Positions 17,452 through 25,881 of a DNA stretch of 55,807 bases are shown here, one piece after another; within the stretch, counting starts at the first letter, position 1; each line of letters starts with the position of its first letter. The DNA is from Pseudoruegeria sp. SK021 (lineage in GTDB: Bacteria; Pseudomonadota; Alphaproteobacteria; Rhodobacterales; Rhodobacteraceae), in NCBI RefSeq assembly GCF_002119405.1, contig NZ_MTBG01000024.1, forward strand, positions 1-55,807, written 5' to 3'. Under the pieces are notes generated by a model, which was given only the letters and a program-made list of their open reading frames with translations, ran no database searches and was not told where the DNA came from. Both the position numbers and the translations under genes were made by a program.

Positions 17452-18615
17452 TTGTTTGAGCACGTCGCAGACGATTTTCAGGACATACGCGACGCGGTAC
17501 GGGCGCTTTGCGCGCAGTTCCCCGACGAATACCACCGCAAGATCGACGCTGACCGCGCCTATCCCGAGACCTTCGTTGACGCGTTGACCCAAGCGGGCTG
17601 GATGGCGGCGTTGATCCCGGAAGACTACGGTGGATCGGGGTTAGGCCTGACCGAAGCGTCGGTCATCATGGAAGAAATCAACCGTGCTGGCGGCAATTCC
17701 GGGGCCTGTCATGGCCAGATGTACAACATGAATACGCTGGTCCGGCATGGCTCGGAAGAGCAGCGTCAGCGCATCCTGCCCAAACTGGCCAGCGGCGAAC
17801 TGCGCCTGCAATCCATGGGTGTGACCGAACCGACCACAGGCACGGACACGACCAAGATCAAGACTACGGCGGTCAAAAAAGGCGACCGCTATGTGATCAA
17901 TGGTCAAAAGGTTTGGATCAGCCGCGTGCAACATTCCGACCTGATGATCCTGCTGGCCCGAACCACGCCACTGTCAGAGGTGAAGGAAAAGACCGACGGC
18001 CTGTCGATCTTTCTGGTCGACATCAAAGAGGCGATGACCGCGGGAATGGCGGTGCGCCCCATTCCCAATATGGTCAATCACGAAACCAACGAATTGTTCT
18101 TCGATGACCTTGAAATCCCCGAAGAAAATCTGATCGGGGAAGAAGGCAAAGGGTTCAAATACATTCTGACCGGGCTCAATGCCGAGCGGACCTTGATCGC
18201 AGCGGAATGCATCGGTGACGGTTATTGGTTCATCGACCGGGTGACCAAATATGTCCGCGACCGCACGGTCTTTGGCCGCCCTATCGGCCAAAACCAGGGG
18301 GTGCAGTTCCCGATTGCGGAAAGCTATATCGAAGTCGAAGCGGCAAACCTCATGCGCTATAAGGCTTGCGCGCTCTATGATGCGGGCAAACCTTGCGGCG
18401 CAGAGGCCAACATGGCCAAGTACCTTGCCGCCAAAGCCAGTTGGGAAGCGGCCAACGCCTGCATCCAGTTTCACGGCGGTTTCGGCTTTGCCTGTGAATA
18501 TGACATTGAGCGCAAGTTCCGCGAGACGCGGCTGTATCAGGTGGCGCCAATATCGACCAATCTTATCCTGTCCTATGTTGCTGAGCATATCCTAGATCTG
18601 CCGCGGAGCTTTTAA
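17452..18615 (+). CDS. Acyl-CoA dehydrogenase family flavoprotein
   Basis: A 387-residue protein starting at TTG 17452, with aaagga seven bases upstream. The family order is clear: an N-terminal helical part (WMAALIPEDYGGSGLG), the FAD/substrate segment MGVTEPTTGTDT, and the C-terminal helix with FGRPIGQNQGVQFPIAE and FHGGFGFACEYDIERKFRE. The usual catalytic-base motif near the C-terminus (YEGT in most members) reads YQVAPIS here. A Glu in GLNAERTLIA could take over, as in isovaleryl-CoA dehydrogenase. It is the first gene of an operon with CoA-transferase, hydratase and lyase. It probably desaturates a short branched or dicarboxylic acyl-CoA, for example methylsuccinyl-type. It is much shorter than canonical methylsuccinyl-CoA dehydrogenase. 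Confidence 0.88.
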   Translation: MFEHVADDFQDIRDAVRALCAQFPDEYHRKIDADRAYPETFVDALTQAGWMAALIPEDYGGSGLGLTEASVIMEEINRAGGNSGACHGQMYNMNTLVRHGSEEQRQRILPKLASGELRLQSMGVTEPTTGTDTTKIKTTAVKKGDRYVINGQKVWISRVQHSDLMILLARTTPLSEVKEKTDGLSIFLVDIKEAMTAGMAVRPIPNMVNHETNELFFDDLEIPEENLIGEEGKGFKYILTGLNAERTLIAAECIGDGYWFIDRVTKYVRDRTVFGRPIGQNQGVQFPIAESYIEVEAANLMRYKACALYDAGKPCGAEANMAKYLAAKASWEAANACIQFHGGFGFACEYDIERKFRETRLYQVAPISTNLILSYVAEHILDLPRSF

Positions 18616-19724
18616 TGGTCCTTCCTTTATCCGGCCTCAAAGTCGTCGCGATTGAACAGGCCGTCGCTGCCCCCTTCGCGACCTCGCGTCTGGCCGACGC
18701 CGGTGCCGACGTCATCAAGATCGAACGTCCAGAGGGCGATTTTGCCCGCGGCTATGACGATGCCGCCGCGGGACAGTCGAGCTATTTTGTCTGGCTAAAC
18801 CGCGGCAAAACCTCGGTCGTGCTTGATCTGCGCGCGGAGGCGGGCAAAGCCGAACTGGAGCGGTTGCTGGCCGATGCCGATGTGTTGGTGCAGAACCTCA
18901 AGCGCGGTGCCCTCGATCGTCTTGGGGTCACCCAAGAGCGGCTGACGCGCCAGTATCCCCGCCTGATCACCTGCGCCATCACCGGCTATGGCGAAGGCGG
19001 CCCCATGGCCGACCGAAAGGCCTATGACCTGCTCATTCAGGCGGAATCCGGGCTGTGTTCGATCACCGGCGGGCCTTCGGAGCCCGCCCGTGTCGGCATG
19101 TCCATCGTAGATGTCGCCACCGGGGCCACCGCCCATGCCGCCATCCTCGAAGCTTTGATTGCCCGCGGCATAACCGGGCGCGGCGCGGCGATCTCAATCT
19201 CGATGTTCGACGTCATGGCGGAATGGATGACCGTCCCGCTGTTGAACCACGAAAGCGGCAACTCGCCCCGGCGCGTCGGCATGGCGCATCCGTCGATTTC
19301 GCCCTACAGCGCCTTCGCAACCAAGGACGGTCAGCTCATCCTGATCTCCATCCAAAGCGATCGCGAGTGGCGAATGCTCTGTACGCATTTCTTACAGCGC
19401 CCCGAATTGGGCCATGATCCGCGATTTGCCACCAATGTCGCCCGCGTCGCCAATCGCCCAGACACCGATGGTATCGTCGCAGAGGCCTTTGCCGCGATGG
19501 CCCATTCTGATGCGATTGCCGGGTTGGACAAGGCCGATATCGCCATGGCCTCGGTCAATGACATGGCCGGGCTGTCGGGCCACCCGCATTTGCGCCGGAT
19601 CACGGTGAACACCCCGAACGGGCCGGTAGCCTATCCAGCGCCTGCGCCGCGTGTGGCGGGCGAGACCCGCAGCTATGGTGCGGTTCCGGCTCTGCCGGTC
19701 GCCCCTCTCAAAGCGGAGGCCTAA
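18615..19724 (+). CDS. Class III (CaiB/BaiF) CoA-transferase
   Basis: A 369-residue protein whose ATG shares a base with the preceding TAA. The family start LKVVAIEQAVAAPFATSRLAD, the LVQNLKRGALDRLG segment and the catalytic Asp in KAYDLLIQAESGL (near residue 139) identify a formyl-CoA-transferase-like class III enzyme. It moves CoA between acyl-CoA (often succinyl-CoA) and a carboxylic acid. With the adjacent hydratase and lyase it could activate mesaconate, itaconate, methylsuccinate or citramalate. The class III type distinguishes it from the itaconate CoA-transferase of the Yersinia/Pseudomonas rip operon, which as I recall belongs to another class. Confidence 0.9.
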   Translation: MVLPLSGLKVVAIEQAVAAPFATSRLADAGADVIKIERPEGDFARGYDDAAAGQSSYFVWLNRGKTSVVLDLRAEAGKAELERLLADADVLVQNLKRGALDRLGVTQERLTRQYPRLITCAITGYGEGGPMADRKAYDLLIQAESGLCSITGGPSEPARVGMSIVDVATGATAHAAILEALIARGITGRGAAISISMFDVMAEWMTVPLLNHESGNSPRRVGMAHPSISPYSAFATKDGQLILISIQSDREWRMLCTHFLQRPELGHDPRFATNVARVANRPDTDGIVAEAFAAMAHSDAIAGLDKADIAMASVNDMAGLSGHPHLRRITVNTPNGPVAYPAPAPRVAGETRSYGAVPALPVAPLKAEA

Positions 19725-19726
19725 GC

Positions 19727-20575
19727 ATGACCGCAACTGACGCCGCTGTAGAGATCGACGCCCTGCGCGGATGGATTGGGCGGACTGAAACCCGGACCGA
19801 AGATCTGACCCCGGCACTCGCCGAGCGGTTCAACGCCACCTTCGGCCTCAGCGATCCAATCGAAACCGGCGATGCGGCACCGCTGTTGATCCATCTTTGT
19901 TTGACCCAGCCGGTTGTTCCGGCTGGGGCGCTTGGTCCAGACGGCCACCCGGCCCGCGGCGGTTTTTTGCCGCCTGTGCCCCTGCCCCGGCGCATGTGGG
20001 CGGGCGGCGCGTTCACCTTTCATCGCCCTCTGCGCATTGGCACCCGTGTTACCCGCCAGTCCACCATTTCCGATGTGGTGCTGAAGCAGGGTCGCAGCGG
20101 ACCGTTGTGTTTCGTCACCGTCACCCATGAGATGTCCGATCCAAACGGGCTGGCCGTGTCCGAACGGCAAGACATTGTCTATCGCGGCCACGATCAGGGG
20201 CGGCCCGCGCCGGACCCCGCAGCCGCCGATCCCGGTCCACACCACCGGCAATTCACAGCCGATCCGGTGCTGCTGTTTCGCTACTCGGCCCTGACCTTTA
20301 ACGGCCACCGCATCCATTACGATCAACCCTATGCCAGCCGCGAAGAAGGCTATCCCGGCTTGGTCGTCCACGGGCCGCTGCAAGCCACGCTGCTGGCGCA
20401 ATATGCCGCCGATCTGCGCAGCGCCCCGCCGAAGACATTTCGCTTCCGCAGTCTCACGCCGCTTTTTGACACCGCAGATGTGACCCTGAACGCGCGCGAC
20501 GATGCCGAAGGGCTGACCCTGTGGACCGCACGCCCGAATGGCCCGATCGCGATGGAGGCGACAGCAACATGGTAA
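19727..20575 (+). CDS. MaoC/hotdog-type acyl-CoA hydratase (mesaconyl-C4-CoA hydratase-like)
   Basis: A 282-residue double-hotdog protein starting three bases after the CoA-transferase stop. The N-terminal half (LPRRMWAGGAFTFHRPLRIG) and the C-terminal hydratase-2 segment RYSALTFNGHRIHYD with the catalytic Asp/His pair match the FAS1-like dehydratase / 3-methylfumaryl-CoA (mesaconyl-C4-CoA) hydratase group. A hydratase here would turn mesaconyl- or itaconyl-type CoA into citramalyl-CoA, the substrate of the CitE-type lyase next door. Its stop overlaps the start of that gene. The substrate assignment is an inference from family and neighbours. Confidence 0.85.
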   Translation: MTATDAAVEIDALRGWIGRTETRTEDLTPALAERFNATFGLSDPIETGDAAPLLIHLCLTQPVVPAGALGPDGHPARGGFLPPVPLPRRMWAGGAFTFHRPLRIGTRVTRQSTISDVVLKQGRSGPLCFVTVTHEMSDPNGLAVSERQDIVYRGHDQGRPAPDPAAADPGPHHRQFTADPVLLFRYSALTFNGHRIHYDQPYASREEGYPGLVVHGPLQATLLAQYAADLRSAPPKTFRFRSLTPLFDTADVTLNARDDAEGLTLWTARPNGPIAMEATATW

Positions 20576-21405
20576 CCGTGCCCCCCCTGCGCGCGCCTCT
20601 GTTCGTGCCTGCCGATCGCCCCGAGCGTTTTGCCAAAGCCGCCGCCTCTGGGGCTTGCAGCGTGATCCTCGACCTTGAAGATGCGGTTGCCCCCAGCGCC
20701 AAGATCGCAGCCCGCGCGGCGTTGACTTGTGATTTCACCGACCTGCCGGTTGTAGTGCGGATCAATCCCGCCGGAACCCCGTGGCATGAGGCCGACGTTC
20801 AGGCAGCGGCGGCCCTGCCATTCGCCGCGATCATGCTGCCGAAAGCGGAAGACCCCGACGCCATTGCCCAGATCGCGCGGCGCACGGGCCGACCCATTCT
20901 GGCGCTGATCGAAAGCGCCCGGGGGCTGGCGGCGGCCCGGCATATCGCGGCGGTCCCCAATGTGACCCAGCTTGTCTTCGGGTCCATCGATTTCTGTGCC
21001 GATCTTGGCTGCGCCCATCTGCGCGAGACCCTGCGGCCGGTGCGGCTGGAATTGGTGCTGGCCTCGCGGCTTGCCGGTCTCGCCGCGCCTGTTGACGGGG
21101 TGACCGTCGATCTGTCTAACCTCACACTGACCGAAGACGACAGTGTGCATGCGCGCAGCCTTGGGATGCGGGGCAAACTGTGCATCCATCCCAAACAGGT
21201 CGCCGCCGTGCGCAAGGGCTTCGCGCCGACGCAAGCGGACTGTGATTGGGCCAAACGGGTCCTTGCCTCAGGTGAGGGCGCGGTGTCGGTGGACGGGGCC
21301 ATGGTCGATGAACCCGTGCGTATCCGCGCCCGCGCAATTTTGGCGGACGCGGATGCGATCAATCCGGTCGTTTCCGTAGCACCTGCACCATATGGGGCTG
21401 GATAA
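20569..21405 (+). CDS. CitE-like (HpcH/HpaI family) CoA-ester lyase
   Basis: A 278-residue protein. The ATG at 20569 overlaps the hydratase end by seven bases; an in-frame upstream extension lies inside that gene. The motifs are LFVPADRPERF at the N-terminus, the Mg-binding VILDLEDAVAPS around 28-39, RINPAGTPWH, LALIESARGL and GKLCIHPKQV. These define the CitE-like malyl/citramalyl-CoA lyases, which cleave a beta-hydroxyacyl-CoA into acetyl-CoA plus a 2-oxo acid such as pyruvate or glyoxylate. No citrate lyase alpha or gamma subunit is present. Its last 47 bases overlap the convergent methyltransferase gene. Confidence 0.9.
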   Translation: MVTVPPLRAPLFVPADRPERFAKAAASGACSVILDLEDAVAPSAKIAARAALTCDFTDLPVVVRINPAGTPWHEADVQAAAALPFAAIMLPKAEDPDAIAQIARRTGRPILALIESARGLAAARHIAAVPNVTQLVFGSIDFCADLGCAHLRETLRPVRLELVLASRLAGLAAPVDGVTVDLSNLTLTEDDSVHARSLGMRGKLCIHPKQVAAVRKGFAPTQADCDWAKRVLASGEGAVSVDGAMVDEPVRIRARAILADADAINPVVSVAPAPYGAG

Positions 21406-22111
21406 GGACAAACGGCGCGCCGCCGCCTTCGGCTGTTTCGGCGCAGCGCAGGAAATCTTGCGTCACAGCGTCGAGGGCGGCGTCAATGGCGATCTGGCGC
21501 GATGGCTCAACCGCACAAAGATAGGTCAAAAAGGCATCCACCGAGGCAAACCGGCTGATCCTGTCGACCTGCGTATCGATCACCGTCTTACACGCGGTTT
21601 GAGCGGTGAACTCCGCCAGCGCCATCAGCGCCTGTGCCCTGACCGCGCTTTCGTCATCGACCCGGCGCATGGCTTCAAAGAAGCTGCCTCGGGCCAAGGG
21701 TTCGATGACCAAAAGCACACCGCCCGTCCGCAGCAGACGCCACGCCTCCGTCAGCCCCGGCACCATGCCGTCTGTTGGCAGATGATGCAGGGAATTGAGG
21801 AAAATCGCCGCGCCGAAGCTGCCGGTGCCAGCCGGGATCGCCGCAGCCTCTGCACGTAGGAACTGGGCCCCGGGGGCCCAGTTGCGGGCATTTTCCAACG
21901 CCGTCTCTTGCGGGTCAACCCCGGTCACCCCATAGCCGCGGCGCAGCAATGCGGCCGCCAGATCGCCCCGCCCGCAGCCGATATCGATCACCCGGCGCAC
22001 CTCTTCACCGGCCAAGATCTCTAGGATCTTGGCGGTGACGACACTGGTTTCAGGTGCGCCGCCTCGCCCCGTCGCTTGCCGGGTCGATTCAAGCATTTTT
22101 CGGCTTGGCAT
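21359..22111 (-). CDS. SAM-dependent methyltransferase, class I
   Basis: A 250-residue Rossmann-fold methyltransferase with an aggagg ribosome site seven bases before the ATG. Motif I is VIDIGCGRGDLAAALL near residue 41. An acidic VDPQETAL follows, then AAIFLNSLHHLPTDG and LRTGGVLLVIEPLARG. This is the small-molecule (UbiE/Methyltransf_11-like) pattern. The substrate is unknown. It is the distal gene of the minus-strand operon that runs from the binding protein at 29224, and its 3' end overlaps the convergent lyase gene by 47 bases. Confidence 0.85.
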   Translation of the reverse strand: MPSRKMLESTRQATGRGGAPETSVVTAKILEILAGEEVRRVIDIGCGRGDLAAALLRRGYGVTGVDPQETALENARNWAPGAQFLRAEAAAIPAGTGSFGAAIFLNSLHHLPTDGMVPGLTEAWRLLRTGGVLLVIEPLARGSFFEAMRRVDDESAVRAQALMALAEFTAQTACKTVIDTQVDRISRFASVDAFLTYLCAVEPSRQIAIDAALDAVTQDFLRCAETAEGGGAPFVLIQPHMVQVLRKRPD

Positions 22112-22134
22112 GGAAAACCTCCTGTTGCAGCCGG

Positions 22135-22884
22135 TTAAACGGTCCGGCCACCATCCACTTCAAGGATCACACCGGTGATGAAATCCGCCTCATCTGACCC
22201 AAGATACAGCGCCGCATTGGCAATATCACGCGGCTGAGAAAAGCGGCCCATCGGGATTGTCGCAAGGAACTTCTGCCGGTTCTCAGGGGTGTCGGGCATG
22301 CCCATGAACTGCTCCAGCAGGCCAGTCACGCCCATGACCGGGGCAATTCCGCAGACACGAATGCCATCAGCCGCCAGTTCCACCGCGAGGGATTTGGTCA
22401 TGATATTCACCGCGCCCTTCGACGAGTTGTACCACGTCAAGCCCGGACGCGGCCGAATTCCCGCCACCGATCCGACATTGATCATCACGCCGCCGCCTTG
22501 GTTGCGCCAAACCGGCACGCAGGCCTTGGTCATGTGAAAAATCGACAGCACATTGATGTCATAGATCTTCCGAAAGGTGTCTTCGTCGGTTTCCATCAGC
22601 GGTCGGTTCGGATTGGTCCATCCCGCGTTATTGACCACGATATCAAGGCTGCCGAACGCCTCAGTCACCTGCGCCACGGCGGCTTCGACCTGATCGCCTT
22701 TGGACACATCGCAGGTGACGGCGATTGCGTTCTCGCCCAATTCTTCGGCGACAGCGCGGGCACCCTCGCCGTTCATATCCGCAACCGCCACTTTGGCACC
22801 TTCGCGGATATAGACCTCTGCGATCCCCTTGCCAAAGCCAGAGGCCGCGCCCGTCACCATTGTCGTCTTGCCCTGTAGTCTCAC
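22135..22884 (-). CDS. Short-chain dehydrogenase/reductase (SDR)
   Basis: A 249-residue classical SDR beginning at GTG 22884 (VRLQGKTTMVTGAASGFG) with ggag eight bases upstream; a longer upstream frame has no family match. The cofactor loop is TGAASGFGKG near residue 9, followed by NNAGWTN. The catalytic Ser lies in VGSVAGI and the Tyr-x3-Lys in WYNSSKGA. The C-terminus LEVDGGRTV is typical. It oxidises or reduces a hydroxyl/keto group with NAD(P). It lies between the methyltransferase and aldehyde dehydrogenase of the same operon, suggesting a short oxidation chain for the imported compound. Confidence 0.9.
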   Translation of the reverse strand: MRLQGKTTMVTGAASGFGKGIAEVYIREGAKVAVADMNGEGARAVAEELGENAIAVTCDVSKGDQVEAAVAQVTEAFGSLDIVVNNAGWTNPNRPLMETDEDTFRKIYDINVLSIFHMTKACVPVWRNQGGGVMINVGSVAGIRPRPGLTWYNSSKGAVNIMTKSLAVELAADGIRVCGIAPVMGVTGLLEQFMGMPDTPENRQKFLATIPMGRFSQPRDIANAALYLGSDEADFITGVILEVDGGRTV

Positions 22885-22952
22885 TGTCGTTCTCCGTTGC
22901 TTGTTAACGCGCCGACCCCACCCGGATCGGCGCATCGTTTCACCGCGTGCGG

Positions 22953-24422
22953 TCAGCCGTGATTGCTGACGATGGTTTTGATGTGAGAAAACTCTAGCAG
23001 GGCGGCGAAGCCCTTTTCGCGGCCGTGACCGGATTTCCGAATGCCGCCGAACGGCAGTTCGACCCCGCCACCGGCGCCATAGCCGTTGATGAAGACCTGA
23101 CCGCAGCGCAGCGCCTTGGCCACCCGTTGCTGGCGGGCACCGTCTTTTGTCCAGACCGCGGCAACCAACCCATATTCGGTGCCGTTTGCGATGCGGATGG
23201 CCTCGGCCTCGTCATCGAACGGGATCATCGCCAGTACCGGACCAAACACCTCTTCCTGCGCGATGCGGGAGTTGGGATCACAGGGGCCAAACACCGCCGG
23301 GGCCACGTAGTAGCCGCCCACGGGCACATCGCTGGCGATGCGTCCCCGTGCGATCAACGGCGCATCGGCCTCGGCGATATAGCCTTCAACCCGGCGTTTT
23401 TGCTTGGCCGAGATCAGGGGGCCAAGCACCGCGTCCTCGTCCGACGCGCTGGCAGTGATACATTCAAAGGTTTTGGCAACCTCGGCCACTACCCGATCCC
23501 AGAGGCTGCGATGAACCAGTGCCCGTGTCCCGGCAGAACAGGTCTGACCGCCGTTCTGGATCAACGCCTTGACCACAAAGGGGATCGCCGCGTCCAGATC
23601 GGCGTCCTCGAACAGGATCTGCGGTGACTTGCCGCCCAGTTCCAATGTGCAACCGATGAAGTTGCGGGCCGCTGCGGTCTGGATCATCACCCCAACCTCG
23701 GGCGAGCCGGTGAAGGAAATGAAGTCGATGCCTTTATGTTCCGACAAGGCCCGGCCCGCCACATCGCCGCGCCCCGTGACAATGTTCAAAGCCCCCGGCG
23801 GGAATCCGGCCTCGACTGCCAACTCGCCGATGCGCAGCGCTGTCAGGCAGGCATCCTCGGCCGGTTTCAGAACCGTGGCATTGCCCATCGCCAGCGCCGG
23901 CGCGACCGAGCGGCCAAACATTTGGGCCGGATAGTTCCACGGAATGATATGACCGGTCACGCCATGCGGTTCGCGCTGAACCTCGACGTTATAGCCGGGC
24001 AGGAACGGGATGATTTCGCCATGAACCTTGTCCGCAGCGCCGCCGTAGAATTCAAAGTACCGGGCCGTCACTTGCATGTCGGCACGGGCCTGTATGATCG
24101 GCTTGCCGTTATCCGCCGTTTCCAGTTGCGCCAGATCTTCGGCGTGATCGAGGATCAGCGCCGACAGTTTCAGCATCAACCGGCCGCGTTCTGCCGCTGA
24201 CAGACGGCTCCACGCGCCACCATCGAAGGCCGCCCGGGCGGCAGCCACAGCCGCATCTACATCTTCCGCGCCGCTGTCGGCAATGGTGGTAAACGGGAGG
24301 CCGTCCAGCGGCGACACCACCTCAAATTCCGCCCCAGACTGGGCCGGGACAAACGCGTTGCCCACCAAGTTCAGAGGTTTCGGAAGCACGAGGCTTCGTT
24401 GGCTCACGGGAAAATCTTTCAT
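22953..24422 (-). CDS. NAD(P)-dependent aldehyde dehydrogenase
   Basis: A 489-residue ALDH. The general-base Glu is E261 in TLELGGKSPQ and the nucleophile Cys295 lies in NGGQTCSAGTR. The cofactor-binding PWNYP and VLKPAE segments are at about 161-165 and 184-189, and the C-terminal EEVFGPVLA and GRKGFAALLEF-like wording is normal. It oxidises an aldehyde to its acid in the cytoplasm. Its ATG overlaps the stop of the LivF-type ATPase (ATGA), so transporter and enzyme are made together. With the SDR and the divergent alcohol dehydrogenase it fits an alcohol-aldehyde-acid route. Confidence 0.93.
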   Translation of the reverse strand: MKDFPVSQRSLVLPKPLNLVGNAFVPAQSGAEFEVVSPLDGLPFTTIADSGAEDVDAAVAAARAAFDGGAWSRLSAAERGRLMLKLSALILDHAEDLAQLETADNGKPIIQARADMQVTARYFEFYGGAADKVHGEIIPFLPGYNVEVQREPHGVTGHIIPWNYPAQMFGRSVAPALAMGNATVLKPAEDACLTALRIGELAVEAGFPPGALNIVTGRGDVAGRALSEHKGIDFISFTGSPEVGVMIQTAAARNFIGCTLELGGKSPQILFEDADLDAAIPFVVKALIQNGGQTCSAGTRALVHRSLWDRVVAEVAKTFECITASASDEDAVLGPLISAKQKRRVEGYIAEADAPLIARGRIASDVPVGGYYVAPAVFGPCDPNSRIAQEEVFGPVLAMIPFDDEAEAIRIANGTEYGLVAAVWTKDGARQQRVAKALRCGQVFINGYGAGGGVELPFGGIRKSGHGREKGFAALLEFSHIKTIVSNHG

Positions 24423-25099
24423 GGCTGTTTCCTTTCCGGGCTCAAGGACCCATCGCTGACCTCGCCCCGTTCAATGACAAGCGTGCGGCTGGCAAAGCCA
24501 CGCAGCAACGCGGGGTTGGATTCTGTGATGATCAGAGTGATGCTGCGATCCGCATCGCGCAGGGCACGCAGGGCATCGGCATAGCGCAGGGCCAGCGCCG
24601 GAGCCAAACCTTGAAACGGCTCGTCCAGCATGACCAGCTTGGTGCCGATCATCAGCGCCCGGGCTAGCGCGACCATCTTGCCCTGCCCGCCCGAGACGTT
24701 CCCGGCCGGTCGGTCCGCCATTTCCTTCAATTCCGGCAAGACATCATAGACCTTATCCAACCGGCGCTGGGTTTCCACCGCCCCAAGCCGGGCAGCGTCG
24801 GCTGGCAAAAGGATGTTCTCTTCGACCGTGAAGGCCGAGAAAAGCCGCCGGTCCTCGGGGGAGTAACCGATCCCCAAGCCGGGACGTTTGGCCGGGACCA
24901 ACGGCGTGAGCGGCTTGCCTTCGAACAGCACCTCGCCGCTGACTTTGGTGAAGCCCATGATGGTGCGCAGCAGGGTGGTTTTTCCGGCGCCATTGCGCCC
25001 GATCAGGGCCAGCGTCTCGGCCGCGTCTACCCGGAAATTCAGATTGCGCAAAATCTCGATAATGCCGATGGAGGCCGTCACATTGCGAAACTCTAGCAT
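24419..25099 (-). CDS. Branched-chain amino acid-type ABC transporter ATPase (LivF-like)
   Basis: A 226-residue ATPase. Walker A GRNGAGKTT is at 34-42, the signature reads VSGGQGKMVALARAL and Walker B is LVMLDEPFQGLAP. The signature Gln-Gly in place of the usual Gln-Arg/Gln is slightly unusual, but the motif is complete. Compact size and order place it as the LivF partner of the LivG-type gene directly upstream, whose last base it shares. It energises the HAAT-family importer encoded by 24419-29224. Confidence 0.92.
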   Translation of the reverse strand: MLEFRNVTASIGIIEILRNLNFRVDAAETLALIGRNGAGKTTLLRTIMGFTKVSGEVLFEGKPLTPLVPAKRPGLGIGYSPEDRRLFSAFTVEENILLPADAARLGAVETQRRLDKVYDVLPELKEMADRPAGNVSGGQGKMVALARALMIGTKLVMLDEPFQGLAPALALRYADALRALRDADRSITLIITESNPALLRGFASRTLVIERGEVSDGSLSPERKQP

Positions 25100-25881
25100 C
25101 AGGCCACCTCCTCGCCGATCACATCCCGAATGACATCTGGGTGTTCCAGAATTTCGTCAGGGGTGCCGCGCAACTGCACATTTCCGGCGTTCCATACCGC
25201 CACTTCATCGGCATGTCGGGCTACGATGCCCATGTCGTGTTCGACAAAGACCGAGGTCACACCGGCTTCGGCCAAGGCACCAACAAGAATTTCCATCACC
25301 TCGTGCTTTTGCGACGACGCCACCCCAGAGGTCGGCTCGTCCATCAGCAACAGGCGCGGCTTCAACGCCAAGGCCACGGCGATGTCGATCAGCTTGCGCT
25401 GGCCTTCCGACAGCTCGACCACGGTGCGATCCGCCACGTCGGCGCAATTCACCAGATCCAGCAGATGCATCATCTCATCGCGCTGCCGGATGCGGTGCAG
25501 GCTTTGCAGTGGGTTTCTCATCCCGTCGCGGGCAGCGGCTGAAATCAGCAGGTTTTCCAGCGCCGTGTGTTCGGTGAACAGTTGCGGGATCTGAAAGGCC
25601 CGCGCCACCCCGCGCTGAACGATCTTGCGCGGGGGCAAGGTCGTGATGTCCTCGCCCTCCAGAAAGACCTTGCCCTGCTGCGGTTTCAGCCAGCCGGTGC
25701 AGATGTTGAGAAAGGTGGTCTTGCCTGCACCGTTCGGCCCGATGATGGCCAAGTTCCGACCGGCCTCGATCTGCATTGAGACGTTGTTCGCGGCGGTCAC
25801 CCCACCGAACTTGATCACCAGATCGCGGGTTTCAAGCAAGGGCGGACCGCTGCGGCGGGTGCCTTGGGTCGCAGACGTCAT
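25099..25881 (-). CDS. Branched-chain amino acid-type ABC transporter ATPase (LivG-like)
   Basis: A 260-residue ATPase with Walker A GPNGAGKTT around 52-60. The Q-loop region VARAFQIPQLF, the signature LSEGQRKLIDIA and Walker B LLLMDEPTSGV are present, followed by the switch FVEHDM. The C-terminal extension LEHPDVIRDVIGEEVA is characteristic of LivG. Its start overlaps the end of the LivM-type permease (ATGA), and it overlaps the LivF-type gene by one base. It is part of the same importer. Confidence 0.92.
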   Translation of the reverse strand: MTSATQGTRRSGPPLLETRDLVIKFGGVTAANNVSMQIEAGRNLAIIGPNGAGKTTFLNICTGWLKPQQGKVFLEGEDITTLPPRKIVQRGVARAFQIPQLFTEHTALENLLISAAARDGMRNPLQSLHRIRQRDEMMHLLDLVNCADVADRTVVELSEGQRKLIDIAVALALKPRLLLMDEPTSGVASSQKHEVMEILVGALAEAGVTSVFVEHDMGIVARHADEVAVWNAGNVQLRGTPDEILEHPDVIRDVIGEEVA

